This document shows positions 24,795 to 35,609 of a DNA stretch of 64,000 nucleotides, piece after piece. Positions within the stretch are counted from its first letter, which is position 1. Every line of letters starts with the position of its first letter. A program made the translations under genes and the position numbers. Source of the DNA: Caprella mutica (taxonomy: Eukaryota > Arthropoda > Malacostraca > Amphipoda > Caprellidae); contig CANNZV010000839.1 in NCBI GenBank assembly GCA_947561585.1, forward strand, positions 124,001 to 188,000, written 5' to 3'. Under the pieces are notes generated by a model. That model did not search any database, was not told the DNA's origin, and saw nothing but the letters and a program-made list of their open reading frames with translations.

Positions 24795-25325
24795 CTTGTT
24801 ACTCACAAAACTCAAAAAAACTTCGATCAAATTACTTGGAATTTTGTGGGTCGATTGATTGACTAATTTCCAGGAACCATCTGGTAAAATTTTGGGAGCC
24901 ATCCGGTCAAAGCTCAATGTCATATATAACTCAATAATTCAAAAAGTTTTCATTCAATTTGCCTGAAATTTGATGGGATGATTGGTCAATATCAAGGAAC
25001 GGTTTGTTAAGTTTTTGGAAACAATCGGGTCAAAGGTCAATGTGATTCATAACTCAAAATGTATTCAATCAAATTAACTGAAATTTGGTGGAACAGTTGC
25101 AATTATCCAGGCAGGAACCAGTTTATTAGATTTTGGGAGCAATTAGGTAAACATCAAGGTCATTCATAACCCAAAAGTATTCAACCAAATTGCCTGAAAT
25201 TGGGTGGGACGATGCTTCAATATTCAGGAACCATTTTCTTATATTTTGGGAGCGAACAGATTAAAGGTCAAGGTCATTTATAATCGGCGGCAAAGGTATG
25301 CAACATATGAGTGCCCGTCATCTAG
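24795..25325 (+). repeat. Tandem-repeat family, about five units with terminal signature
   Basis: About five diverged 110-115 bp units carry the phrases CAGGAACCA, TTTTGGGAGCAATC, GGTCAAAGGTCAA, CATTCATAACTCAAAA, CAATTTGCCTGAAATT and GGTGGGACGATTG. The array ends with GGCGGCAAAGGTATG and then GTGCCCGTCATCTAGT. The unit structure and CTAG end recall non-autonomous Helitron-like (HINE/DINE) elements, but no 5' terminus was defined. TCAAGGTCA occurs exactly at 25154 and 25268. Confidence 0.75.
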
Positions 25326-25833
25326 TTATTTATTATATTTATAGTTACATAATATATAAATATTATAGTGTTATACTTAAGATAAACTAATATTACAAGC
25401 ATAAATTTATCCTGAATAGAAAGCAACATTCATGACTTTACACCTACATTCTACAAACTTTCCGTAAACAGGTCGAAAAAAGTTTGTCTCAAGTTTTGAA
25501 TTCGATTGTTTATGCTTTTAAACACATTGGAATTATTTCTATAGTAAGTAAATAGACATTCAATAGTGCTATTTTTCACTATGGAAAAAAATATGGGTGC
25601 GCAGGTATTCGCCCCTCTCGCGCGCAAGAATCACCCCACCAAAAATGATTTAAATTGCACACTACTTTCGTCAATAACTCAGATTATACAAATGTCAATA
25701 TTTTTTTTCTTTTGGATGGTGTATAGAAGCCCTTTTTGCGGTTCTTCATGTCCAATATTAATCGTCTATCTGCAAAAACTGAGTTGCAACACCCAAAAGT
25801 TTTTTAGTGCGCAAGATTCATCCCTCCCGACCC

Positions 25834-26190
25834 TATATGCTACCTATTGTTAATTAAGAAAAGTACACGGTCACACCGTGTTGGAAATTGTCCAGAATTT
25901 TAAAAAATGAGCTCAGAATGAAAGTAATTGAATCATCTGTGAATAAATCTCTTTGAAATCCATAATATTTTTTCTTACATATTATAGAGTAATTTGTTGA
26001 GGAAATACACTTCTTTATAATATTGCTGAATAAAGGTAAAATACATTTGGGACGACCATTTTTAATACCAATAAGTGGTTGCCTTTTTCATGCATTGAAA
26101 GCACGCTTAATTGCCTGTTATCAGGATCAGTTCATCAAGGTTTTTGGTTTGAAGAATTGTTTTTGTTTCATCTATATCTCATATCTACAC
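25834..26190. other. A+T-rich stretch, nothing recognised
   Basis: No feature identified. Confidence 0.45.
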
Positions 26191-26240
26191 TGACTCATCG
26201 CTTGAGTCAAGGCTGGCAAAACTTCAATATATGAGTTCTA
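26191..26240 (-). repeat. Fragment of the TGASTCA-rich MITE
   Basis: TACACTGACTCATCGCTTGA followed by GTCAAGGCTGGCAAAAC matches in inverse orientation the right end of the element at 19755-19996. The fragment ends after about 50 bp. Confidence 0.65.
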
Positions 26241-26623
26241 AATATAGTTTGAGTTGCTCTGTTATCATTAATTAACTCTTAACTAATTAGGAATCTTTGT
26301 TAAATGATCAAAAAATGATGTTAAGAAAAATTTTAAATGGCTTCCAATAATCAATGTGTAAACATGGAAATAATTAGGCTTTGCATGCTCTTCAATAATA
26401 ATCTAATCTGCAGACATCAATGCATCGATGTGTGTGCACTGATGTCACATGCTATCATGTCAATGTAGGTCAGTGTGTAGGGTTAATACACAATAGCCGA
26501 TATGATACAGAAGCTGATCGATAGTAACATACAAAATATGTTCAATTTTCGATATGAAGTGGCTGTGAATAATCTTGCTTCCGGCTACTATCTCATTCAG
26601 TCTATTGTCTATACCTACCTCTG

Positions 26624-26735
26624 CCCGGACAAAATATCGTGAACAATTCTTTGTGGTCTATTTTTCGCGGACAATTCATCGCGGACAATTCGTCGCGGAC
26701 AGTTCATCGCGGACAATTCTTCGTAGACTATTTTT
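26624..26735 (+). repeat. 14-bp tandem array, GCGGACAATTCATC units
   Basis: About seven units of CGCGGACAATTCAT, diverging to the left (GTGAACAATTCTTT) and right (GTAGACTATTTTT). The unit is very similar to the GGTAAATTCATCGCAT unit of the element at 21889-23978. No inverted partner array was found nearby, so it looks like a solo end. Confidence 0.8.
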
Positions 26736-26847
26736 TTTTTATTATATAAAGTTTTAAATATATATTATTTGTATGTACATTTATAAATATAATAGCCTAT
26801 TATTTGAACACATTTTCTAATATTTTTAAAATTCTTCAAAGTTGGTT

Positions 26848-27312
26848 CCCAATTGAAAATAGGAGCAAGAATTAGATACAGTGGTTAATTCGATCGGAGT
26901 AGTCACTAAGGCAGTCATAAAGTAGCCAGAACGCAGCATTGTATCCAAACTGTTGGCTTTGGGGGCTAATTACACTCCGTCGTAACTGCGCAGAACTACT
27001 ATGAGCACCTGCTCCTATTTGCCAAGCGCGCTGCTTAACTGCGGATGCGCGGTTCTTAGCAAAAACTGCTATATTAATAATATAATAATACAGTCGTGGT
27101 TACGGGCCGCGTATCCTCAGTTAGGTAGATCGCTAGGCAAATAGGAGCAGGTGCTCAGACTAGTCCTGCGTACTTACGACATAGTAGAATTAGCCACCAA
27201 AGCGGTCAGTTTGGCTCTCACACTGCGTTCCCACTGCTCTTTGACTGCCGTGGTGATTACTCTGATCGGCTTAACCGCTGCACTGAACCTGCTCCTATTT
27301 TCAATCGGGTTG
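26848..27312. mobile_element. Head-to-head foldback element, arms about 215 bp
   Basis: The left arm (26848-27062) and right arm (27092-27312) are inverted copies joined through an A+T-rich palindromic centre near 27077 (AATATAATAATA). The arms are G+C-richer than the flanks. Each arm contains its own dyad, ATAGGAGCA near the outside and TGCTCCTAT further in, so the element looks like two inverted copies of a unit of about 170 bp. The open frame at 27151-27342 lies within the right arm and is not called as a gene. A third, single and diverged unit lies at 12669-12755. Confidence 0.85.
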
Positions 27313-28339
27313 AGTTACAATGATCTGAGGTTTTTGAAATAGATACATAATTTCCGGTGAATACATTTCTGTTTATATTTTATATCCACTTTTTTCGTTG
27401 AATTACTTAACTTCGTAGCTCATAACTAACTACAATAATTATATATTTTAATTTCAAAAAAATCAATTATCATAGGTGTAAAAGAGATATGTGACTATAT
27501 TAACTAATTTCAATTTTTTTCATATATAGCATTTACAAATTTGATCCATGCATTCTAAATCTAATCTGTATACGGATATAATAATATAATTTAACATTTC
27601 ATTGTCAGATTATATAATTCAGTTTATGTCTCAATTTAGATAGAATGGATGATAATATTGAGCCACACCCTAAATAAATAGCTCCGAGGTCATATCTTTG
27701 TATCATTTGTGTGTCATGGCTCCCTTTAGGGAAGTAATTATCGTAAATCAGGCGATAGCATTTAGTCATCAACGCGATTAATTCTGGGAGACCGAATCGT
27801 TATAGAATCCATTAGTATTATGTTATACCCTCATATATTTTCAATATATGTCACTTGAAAAGTAAGAAAACAGACTGTAGATTATGTATTGAATAGTATT
27901 AAAAGGCAGTTTACAAATTAAAGTTATTTGGTATTGTAAGCGTGTTGCTATGAAGGATTTTAATTCCTAATGGATTATTTGAACTCATAATATCTTTCAA
28001 ATATTTTCTTTCGAAAATGTAGTTGGCTTTTCTTTTAACTTTGTTGTGTCGAAGTAAATCTTGTGATTTTTCTGAGTGTCTTGTGGTGAGAGACCAGTAG
28101 AGCAGAGTAGTGTTGTTCTCTAATTTCAAGTAAATTAGTCACTATGAGACAGAAAGTAGATGTTTTCCTCCCACAGAGTCGTTACTTGCCTTTTTTCTGG
28201 TCAGATTTTCTCGCCTCTGCCATTGGGGGTATTGTTTTATTACCGCCTATACAAAAAATATCAACATATTTATCTATAATATTCATGTGCTAAAATCGTT
28301 CTTTTTCTTAACGACGCAAGAGGTTTATTCACTGAGTGT
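27313..28339. other. A+T-rich stretch, nothing recognised
   Basis: No repeat termini or convincing coding sequence. A minus frame at 27911-28129 is consistent with chance. Confidence 0.45.
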
Positions 28340-28613
28340 TAAAAATAGTAGGATTTAATGTTTTTACATCCATATGAAATGAATTATACTAATTGTGAAT
28401 TTTTTTCGTATATTTCGTCCTCGCGCAAGTCCTATTATTTCCAATTTTTTAATTCGCTGCACTATGTTTAATTTTTGTCAAAACTTAAACAGATTACAAG
28501 GTAAATACTGAAAAAGTAAACGAATAAAGGAATGTTTTCAGAATGTTTCTATCTTTGATGGTTTGTAAAATAAACTAATTTGAAAATGGATTTCCTTTTT
28601 TATTGCAGACTAC
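28340..28613 (+). mobile_element. Right arm of the 52.8-kb mariner family, solo copy
   Basis: It aligns over about 270 bp with 53690-53966: GTAGGATTTAAT, TCCATATG, TTCGTCCTCGCGCAAGT, AAAAAGTAAACGAATAAA and the terminal TTTGAAAATGG. The final bases are degraded. The transposase part and left arm are absent. Confidence 0.8.
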
Positions 28614-29816
28614 ACAAAACATGTTATTTACACAGTGTACTTAATTTCTTGGATTATGCTAATCAAGATGATTCATTATACAGGAATTCATTTTAGAGGC
28701 ATTGATCTGTACAAACAAAATGTCCTCCAGTTATTATTAGAAAAAATAATTAATTCATTTCAAGCCAGAATAGAGATGCAATTTCTATATTAAATACAAT
28801 TCATTATTTGAGTCTCATTTCATGAATTGTGACTACTTTAAAGTGTTGGCAGAAGAGAGTTCTGGCCACTTTGAGCGATATTTGATATTGCAGAAATATT
28901 ATATTCAAATGGTTCAGACTTGTTATATAGTTATGTGATACGTTACAATACTCCACTTCATAATCCTTGCAAAGTTTTAGAATTATTGAGAAGGACAACA
29001 TATTATGGGATGAGTTGCTCACATTTTTGAGTGTAAAGAGCCTCCAAACTAGCCCATTTACTGACTGAATTAAATAAGGGAATGATGTTAGCTACAATTA
29101 CTTTAACCATACCATAATTCAATGATGAAATGCAAATGCTCAAAAATATTATCACAGACATGTGTGAATTTAATGTAACATCATATCATTTGTGAACTCG
29201 CACTGAATTCAGTTATCCTCTCCTCTAACAAAGGGATGTAATTTTATTTCGTAAATAATGTATATTCACAGTTGAACAGCCCTGGGTCCATACTTATAAT
29301 CAAAATGTGTTTTTTTCGAGGTATCAAAGTAGTTTATTATGATGAATCAGTAATAATTAATTAGATTTTGCTAATTAGGGATTGCCAGTCCATAAAGCAG
29401 GTAATGTTGGTCTCGCATATCAAAAAGCTTCAATAATGAAGCACCAAAAGAGATCTTATTACATTGCAGATAATAATATCTCGTTATATTAGCAATCCTT
29501 TCATAAACTTAAACACGAGGCATCATTTGGAAACATTCAGCATTTGTATATGAAGTAACATTCGAACATAAATATATTTAATATGATTATTAATTATAGA
29601 CTATAAAATAAATATTAAAAAGTCTCACCAATCAGAATTGATTGTATAATGATATAATAAACATAGCTCCATAATATAAGGCTTGGTAATTCTCAATGAT
29701 GATTGTACTCATTACTTCTAACTATAATTAAAAGAACAAAGATGACAGTGTTTGAAATGATAATAACCTGAGTAATCTCCAATCAAAGATGACCGCTCAC
29801 TGTTCAGGATTCAGTC
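28614..29816. other. A+T-rich stretch, nothing recognised
   Basis: No feature identified. Confidence 0.45.
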
Positions 29817-29858
29817 AGACTCTAGATTCTAGACTCCAGAGTCTAGAATCTAGAGTCT
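29817..29858. repeat. Perfect 20-bp-arm palindrome
   Basis: AGACTCTAGATTCTAGACTC at 29817-29836 is repeated as its exact inverse complement at 29839-29858, with only CA between. Each arm contains smaller TCTAGA dyads. Confidence 0.95.
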
Positions 29859-31286
29859 GTCTACCTAATCCATTACTCGTACATTAAAACATATGAAATA
29901 TTGAAAAGATTTACAAAACACTTACATAATTAATTGGTGAATTGATTTATGAATTAATTTGCTACTTTTGAAGTCCCTACTTGGACTAAATATAATATAC
30001 TCACTGAGTCATTAATAGTTTTTGCTTAATTCAGTAGTTATAATTTAGATGGCAATAACTTCTATCATTTCAAATGTCATTAATTAAATTAATTGAACAA
30101 AAATATGAAAAGTTACATGCAAGTACTTATGTGCAGTTCAGGAACCTGGAATATAAATATTTCTCTTATCTACACCAATTAAAATATTCTCTGCTGTATT
30201 GCCGACTTCAATGGTCTGTACATGACATTATTTCTCTAAGACGTAATTACCATCTCGAGGGTTTGTTGACCTTAAACACATCTCATAATTAAGCTCCTCA
30301 GCCCAATTTTATTTGAGCTTCTTGGCATTCAAAACAATAACAGCAATGCGAAAAACATGCTTCATATCTAATTAATTATTCTATCTAGTATTTATGATAG
30401 TTGGAGGTAATACAACAACAAAATTTAATCAATATTCATCATGATGAACGACACAGAAAATTTTCACTCATATATGCTATTCAACTATTTAAATTATTGT
30501 ACAATATTATTGAATTGTTTTCCAGTACTATTAAATTGTTGTACAATTAAATTATGTCGAAAAATTGTGAAGCAAGAATAAGTTTTCCCACTCTTATAAA
30601 TTATCTACTTCAGTTATTATTATAACAAGACTATCAAGAGGATGATATTTTTTGATGTATTACTTAATGTTATGAATGGTATTTACTACTCAGAACCATG
30701 ATGAGACATCCTTAGCCATTATAATCAGCAAGATAACAATTTTATAATTTTTAATAGATAATATATGATTCTCTCATATAAGATTATACTTTGCAATTGT
30801 GTATATTTAGTCAGATAAGTTCCATTAATGTTCACCGTCAGTCTCCTCCGACATGATGGTGAGTTGAGATGAAGATAAAAGGAATAGCGCAAACAGAATT
30901 GAGTTCCTATTGATGGGAAGGATGACTCTTAAGAGAAAACGCAGAAGATTCTTGTGTCAGTTGACCATTTTTAGATCGAGCATGCGCATTATGCACTCAG
31001 TGATACTTAGTAATTGGTCTTCTGTACACGTTGCAACATAAATATTTCACAATTAACTAACATACAAAATTACATGCACATCGTCAACGCACATGAAATA
31101 CATATGTGGCATTGCGCACGCACCTATACATATGCGTAGTTCAAGTTTTTCCCATTTGTTTTGTCACTATCGAGTCAGGTTTATTCCTATATAATAATTT
31201 AATAAAATATTTTTATTATACTTATTTGTCTCATTTTAATAAGATAGTCTGTATATTAAATCTTATCCTTTTATTGCATTAATAAA
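29859..31286. other. A+T-rich stretch, nothing recognised
   Basis: The frame at 30074-30292 (plus, 72 codons) shows no recognisable family. No repeat termini seen. Confidence 0.4.
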
Positions 31287-31570
31287 CTAGATGATGAGCA
31301 CTCGTAGAGCTCATACTTTCGCAGCCGCTTATAAATAACCTTGACCATCAAATAATCTTTTGGTTATCATAATGACCTTGGCAATTGATGTGTTCACTCC
31401 CGAAAGTGGTTCTTGGATAATGATCAATCGTACCACCACATTTCAGGCAATCTCATTTAATACTTTTTGAGTTATGAATGACCTCGACCTTTCACCTGAT
31501 CGCTTTCAAAAGTTTACCTAACGGTTCCTGGAGGACTTCGACCAATCGTCCCACCAAATTTCAGGGAATT
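31287..31570 (-). repeat. Tandem-repeat family, inverted copy with hairpin and CTAG end
   Basis: On the minus strand two to three family units (GTCCCACC, ACTTTTTGAGTTATGAATGA in inverse) end in GCGGCTGCGAAAGTATGAGC. A 6-bp stem follows (ATGAGC with GCTCAT, 31294-31299 and 31309-31314, 9-base loop), and then CTAGT. A short hairpin just before CTRR is the hallmark of Helitron 3' ends. The spacing here (3 bases) is shorter than usual, so the classification is tentative. Confidence 0.65.
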
Positions 31571-32315
31571 AAAGTTAAAGTTAAATACTTACAAGATTTC
31601 AAATATTAAAATGCCACCTATAACATAACCTTCCGAAATCTGTGAAGTACATAACTCTTATATGTTTTTTATACCACTTGCAGACTTTTCCCACCGCCTG
31701 ATAATGCAAAAGGTTTTTTTTACCGAAATATTGTTCCATTGTCCGTTAATAAAGATGTTAAAAACATAAGATGTCATTATATAACTTGGTAGTCAAAAAT
31801 AGCATTCAAAATAGGCAAAGGTGAAACTAAACACCTCATTAGATAAATAGAGATATCATCCACTTTTCATCAATGAGTGCTGTCTCATCATTAGATTGTT
31901 GCCCGCATTTACAAATACAAAGAGACATGTTGGATCGACCGAAGTGCAGAGCTCAGCTTGCACCAGCCAAACCAATTTCTTTAACGAACATTCTTTTACA
32001 AATTCCAATATATTTTTGCAGATTATTGCATGAAGTAAAAATGATGCATGTCATGCGTTTAAAATCAACAGGGGAGGAATAAGTGTGAAGATACTCGTAT
32101 TACAATGGGAATCGAATAGCAAAAGGGAATCGAATACCGAAGGATTAAAAAAATGCAATACCATATCTAAGATTGTTGAAAGAAAGTAGGTTCTAGGAGT
32201 TTGGATCGATAGCATTAGGGTTTATCGTAAATCTCAGAATTAAATAAAAGAAAACGTTCATATTGATAAGATAAGATGACTATGAATTTCACCGATATTT
32301 CAATTTGTTACAATA
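31571..32315. other. No feature recognised
   Basis: The open frame at 31873-32082 (plus) has no recognisable family. No repeat structure seen. Confidence 0.4.
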
Positions 32316-34463
32316 CAGTCAAACGGGGCAAGAGATGAAACCTCTATTTAATTGTGGGGTAAAAAGAGAATCTACCATAACTCACACAAATTACAATCAA
32401 TTTAAACATTCTATGTCTCATTTTGAAGCTACTTTTATTAGGCTTATTTCTATATGTGAATGAAAAAATCCACCAATAAATAAGAATTTGATATAGCTTA
32501 ATGTATAGGTATACCAAAACAAAATTCGGAAAACATTTTTTAAGTTAGGAACATCAAACTTTTTCAAGGTCCAAAATGGGATGAAAAATGAACTTTGAGG
32601 TGTAACTCAACTACTGAGCTATTCCTATGCAATATAAAAAAATTTGGAGAGCGGGGAGAGGTGCTCAAAGATGGGGCACTTTTTGAACGCAAATGAGGTA
32701 AATTATGAATAAAGAATATTTCATTTTATGCCCCATGAGGGTAAAAATTGAATTTATTTTTTGCCCCACAATTTATAGTAATGCGTATATATGTACTTAG
32801 TTCTTTGAGCTGAATGTGGAAACTGCTCTGGGAACTATACTTTTTGGCAATGATATCTATTTTTTTTTCTAGGTGTACATGTTGATTTAAGAAGGTACTT
32901 AAATATGAATATTTAGTAATGGTTTACAAAATGTATATAAAGACATGGAATGAATCTACTATTGTAGTAGCTCTTCAAGATATAAATGATGGTGCTAAGA
33001 TAGAACATACTGCTGAGAAGTATGGCATGAATATGGAATTACTCTGGAATAAGCTACAGCAACAAAAGAAGAATGAAACCAAGTAGAATGGAAAAGGTGA
33101 ATGCTTGTTAAGAGTGGACAGATTATTTTTCAATAACAGACATACATACTACATATATGTAAGCAATCATACATAGAGCATGATGTATATCTCTATATTT
33201 GCAAGGAAAGAAGTGTGATTTTATCATAAGTGCTGGAACAAACATTCTTGACCAAATTTAAGAAAATTGAGAAAATGATCGTTTGTGTATACATTACAGT
33301 CAGGTATGTTGTCTTTGAATGGAACAATTGTTTGGAACTAAGCAACTAGGCATTTAATAAAGTAGGACAACTGCAGCTAGCTAGAAAAGCTGTAACTGCT
33401 GATCCTTTTATTATCTTTGAATATTTTGACAAATTAGAAGATATGATAAAAAACCTAGTTGGTGAAGATCGTCCAACTGATCCTTCAAAAAAAAGACAAT
33501 AGGCATAAAAGCCTCAAAAACAGTTATGCTTCCCATGTTGTAACAGAGAAAATATAGCCGTTCTTGAAATTCACTGCAACTGATTTTGAATGGTCATCTC
33601 AGCAACACCTCTGTGAAGACGATGGAGCTAGCCATCTTAAGAAGATATTAACATTCTGGAATTGCCTCCTCACTGTACATACTTGCTTCAACCCCTAGAT
33701 GTTGCATGTTTTCTCCACTTACAAAGAAGTAAGAATCTGAGTAGGAGACTTCGAGCTCAAAACAGCTGCATGAGAGCTTACCAGAAAGCAGGCTTTGTTT
33801 ACATACTGTGTCATGTGTGGAAACAAAGCCTATCAGATGATGTCAAAACTGGTTGATGTCAAAACAGAAAATGGGTGAATAGCGGAAAATCTGAAAATTA
33901 CAACAATAAGCCTATGATAGATAACCAATAGGAGAATGAAACGCAACTTAACTAACCTGTAAAAATCGGGTCACCTACTTCAACACCTAACTTCTCTTCT
34001 AACATCAAATCCTACTCCTCCTCCATTCCCACCTATAAAACAGAATACACAACCTGGATATAGTACTTGGACATCTGCACCTCCACATAGATCAGTGTAT
34101 GATGTCCTTTATGAATTGTTAAGTTGCAGTGACTCAATAAAATGTAATTGAAGTGCAATTCAGTCTCAAAAAATATAAGGGTAATAAAAAAATTCAATTT
34201 TGACCCTGGGGCATAAAAAGAAATTTCATTATTAGCCCAAAGCAATTTTCTTACCCCATTTTCACAAATTTTGGGGGTAAAAAATGAACCTCAATATTAT
34301 ACTTTTGTAGCAAATGTATCAAGTGGTTCAAAAAAATGTTTATTGCACTATAATAGCACAACAATTCCACATCTTTATATATGTTTGTTTTGACAGTACC
34401 ATTCTTGGTTTTTGAAATAGATAGATGTTTATGAAATCTTTCATTTCTTGCCCCGTTTGACTA
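32316..34463 (+). mobile_element. Pogo-type DNA transposon, decayed
   Basis: The terminal repeats begin CAGTCAAACGGGGCAAGAGA and, inverted, TAGTCAAACGGGGCAAGAAA, and both are flanked by TA (32314-32315 and 34464-34465). Subterminal blocks also pair, for example GCCCCATGAGGGTAAAAATT near 32730 with the inverse of CAATTTTGACCCTGGGGC near 34195. The 2148-bp body holds the broken transposase described separately. TA target, length and domain content all fit pogo. Confidence 0.85.
32919..33856 (+). pseudogene. Pogo/Tigger-type transposase pseudogene (HTH_psq + DDE_1)
   Basis: The N-terminal piece starts MVYKMYIKTWNES and continues with VALQDINDGAKIEHTAEKYG, a good fit to the pipsqueak-type helix-turn-helix (W..E....A..D...G.....A..YG), and stops near 33086. 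Further on, ARKAVTADPFIIFEYFDKLE (about 33380) resembles the region before the catalytic domain. Around 33590 there is NGHLSNTSVKTMELAI-like sequence, and then ELPPHCTYLLQPLDVACF (from about 33658), which is the strongly conserved LPPH.TH.LQPLDV block of DDE_1 enzymes. Parts of the catalytic core are missing and the frame changes several times. The open frame 33662-33856 is only its C-terminal remainder. It is not expected to be active. Confidence 0.8.
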
Positions 34464-35139
34464 TATATATATAACATCATAATTATTTCAATTTAGATCA
34501 ACATTTCATCGCCGTTCCCTATATAAGCTGAAAAAAAGGGCACATGAGAGATCTAAAGTAATGTTTAGCTGAATGATACTCAAAAATCTCACGCTTCATT
34601 ACTGACTTTTGTTACACTAATTTGTGAATAACGATGATAAATTTTTATAACTGCATCCATGTACCTTTTTATAGTGAATCGTACATGTAACCTCAAGGAA
34701 ATTCTTTATTACGGACACTACATTTCAAAGAGAATGTATATGAACTGGCCGCACACAATAAAAGATCAAAAGATATTTTGGCTGGGCATTCTCCAGCTGA
34801 ATTTCAATTGAATTTGGAAAGCAGGTGTGTTTTTGATGCACAAAAATAGTGAAACTTTAGCACAGCGAACTATATAAGAGCAAGAGATTGCAATCAAGAT
34901 TTATAAAAGTTTAGGAGGACTGAAATTACAATTCAAATTGATCAAATATATGACCAATAGAGATACTGTTCCGACCATTAGGTCGCCAGATTAAATAAAG
35001 TACAAGTTTAATTTTACCACGGTCCGGTATTCTGTAAACATACCCCCATGTCTACTTATTAAACCTATATTATACAGTTCCAAATGTCATTGTTAGTTTC
35101 GATTTATTGGGGTAAAAACATTTTGTGCCCCAATAGTTC
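34464..35139. other. A+T-rich stretch, nothing recognised
   Basis: A short TA run follows the pogo element (34462-34472). Nothing else was recognised. Confidence 0.45.
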
Positions 35140-35300
35140 GTGAGCGGTAATTTGATCCCCGGTAATTTGACCCCCGTAAATTGATCCCGGGTGATTTGAT
35201 CCCCGGGTAATTTGTCCCTGTGGTAATTTGATCCCCTGTAAATTGGTCCCCGGGTATTAGGCCCCTTAATAATTTGACCTCCTGGTAATTTGAATCTGGT
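35140..35300 (+). repeat. 16-bp tandem array, GGTAATTTGATCCCCG units
   Basis: About nine imperfect units of GGTAATTTGATCCCCG, 14-17 bp long, decay to both sides (GGTAATTTGAATCTGG on the right). The G+C content is well above the flanks. No inverted partner array was detected in the neighbourhood. Confidence 0.8.
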
Positions 35301-35609
35301 TATTTAAGTCTTGGACGTCATTTAATTCTTGTACTTATATTATGTTTAATTCAACGCCGTATTTTCCATTTGGCACAATTTGATATTATTAATTAATTTC
35401 ATATCCCATATTGTGAATTAATTGACCGTATTTTCGATTTCTTCCAAATCTTTCAAATGATAAATTACACAATTTGTCCAAAAGTTGGTATCTACAATAC
35501 AAAAGATTTAATGATGAATTTGTACCTAATCTTCCATTTAAAAGTGAAAGATTCAGTAATTTATATTTAGCTGTTAGGCAAGATGTTCATCGGTGATCAT
35601 GCGCAGTAA

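Larger units (their letters stand above)
20328..25833. mobile_element. Possible outer element with GGGTCGGGAGGG termini
   Basis: GGGTCGGGAGGGGCGAATAC with a TCGCGCA tail at 20328 is inverted at 25833 (GGGTCGGGAGGGATGAATC with TTGCGCA), each next to TA. Extra copies of the GGGGCGAAT..TTGCGCAC unit occur inside both ends (about 20365, 20735 and 25590). This suggests a 5.5-kb element that later received the mariner, array-ended, LINE and tandem-repeat sequences now inside it. The two ends could instead belong to separate truncated copies. Confidence 0.45.
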
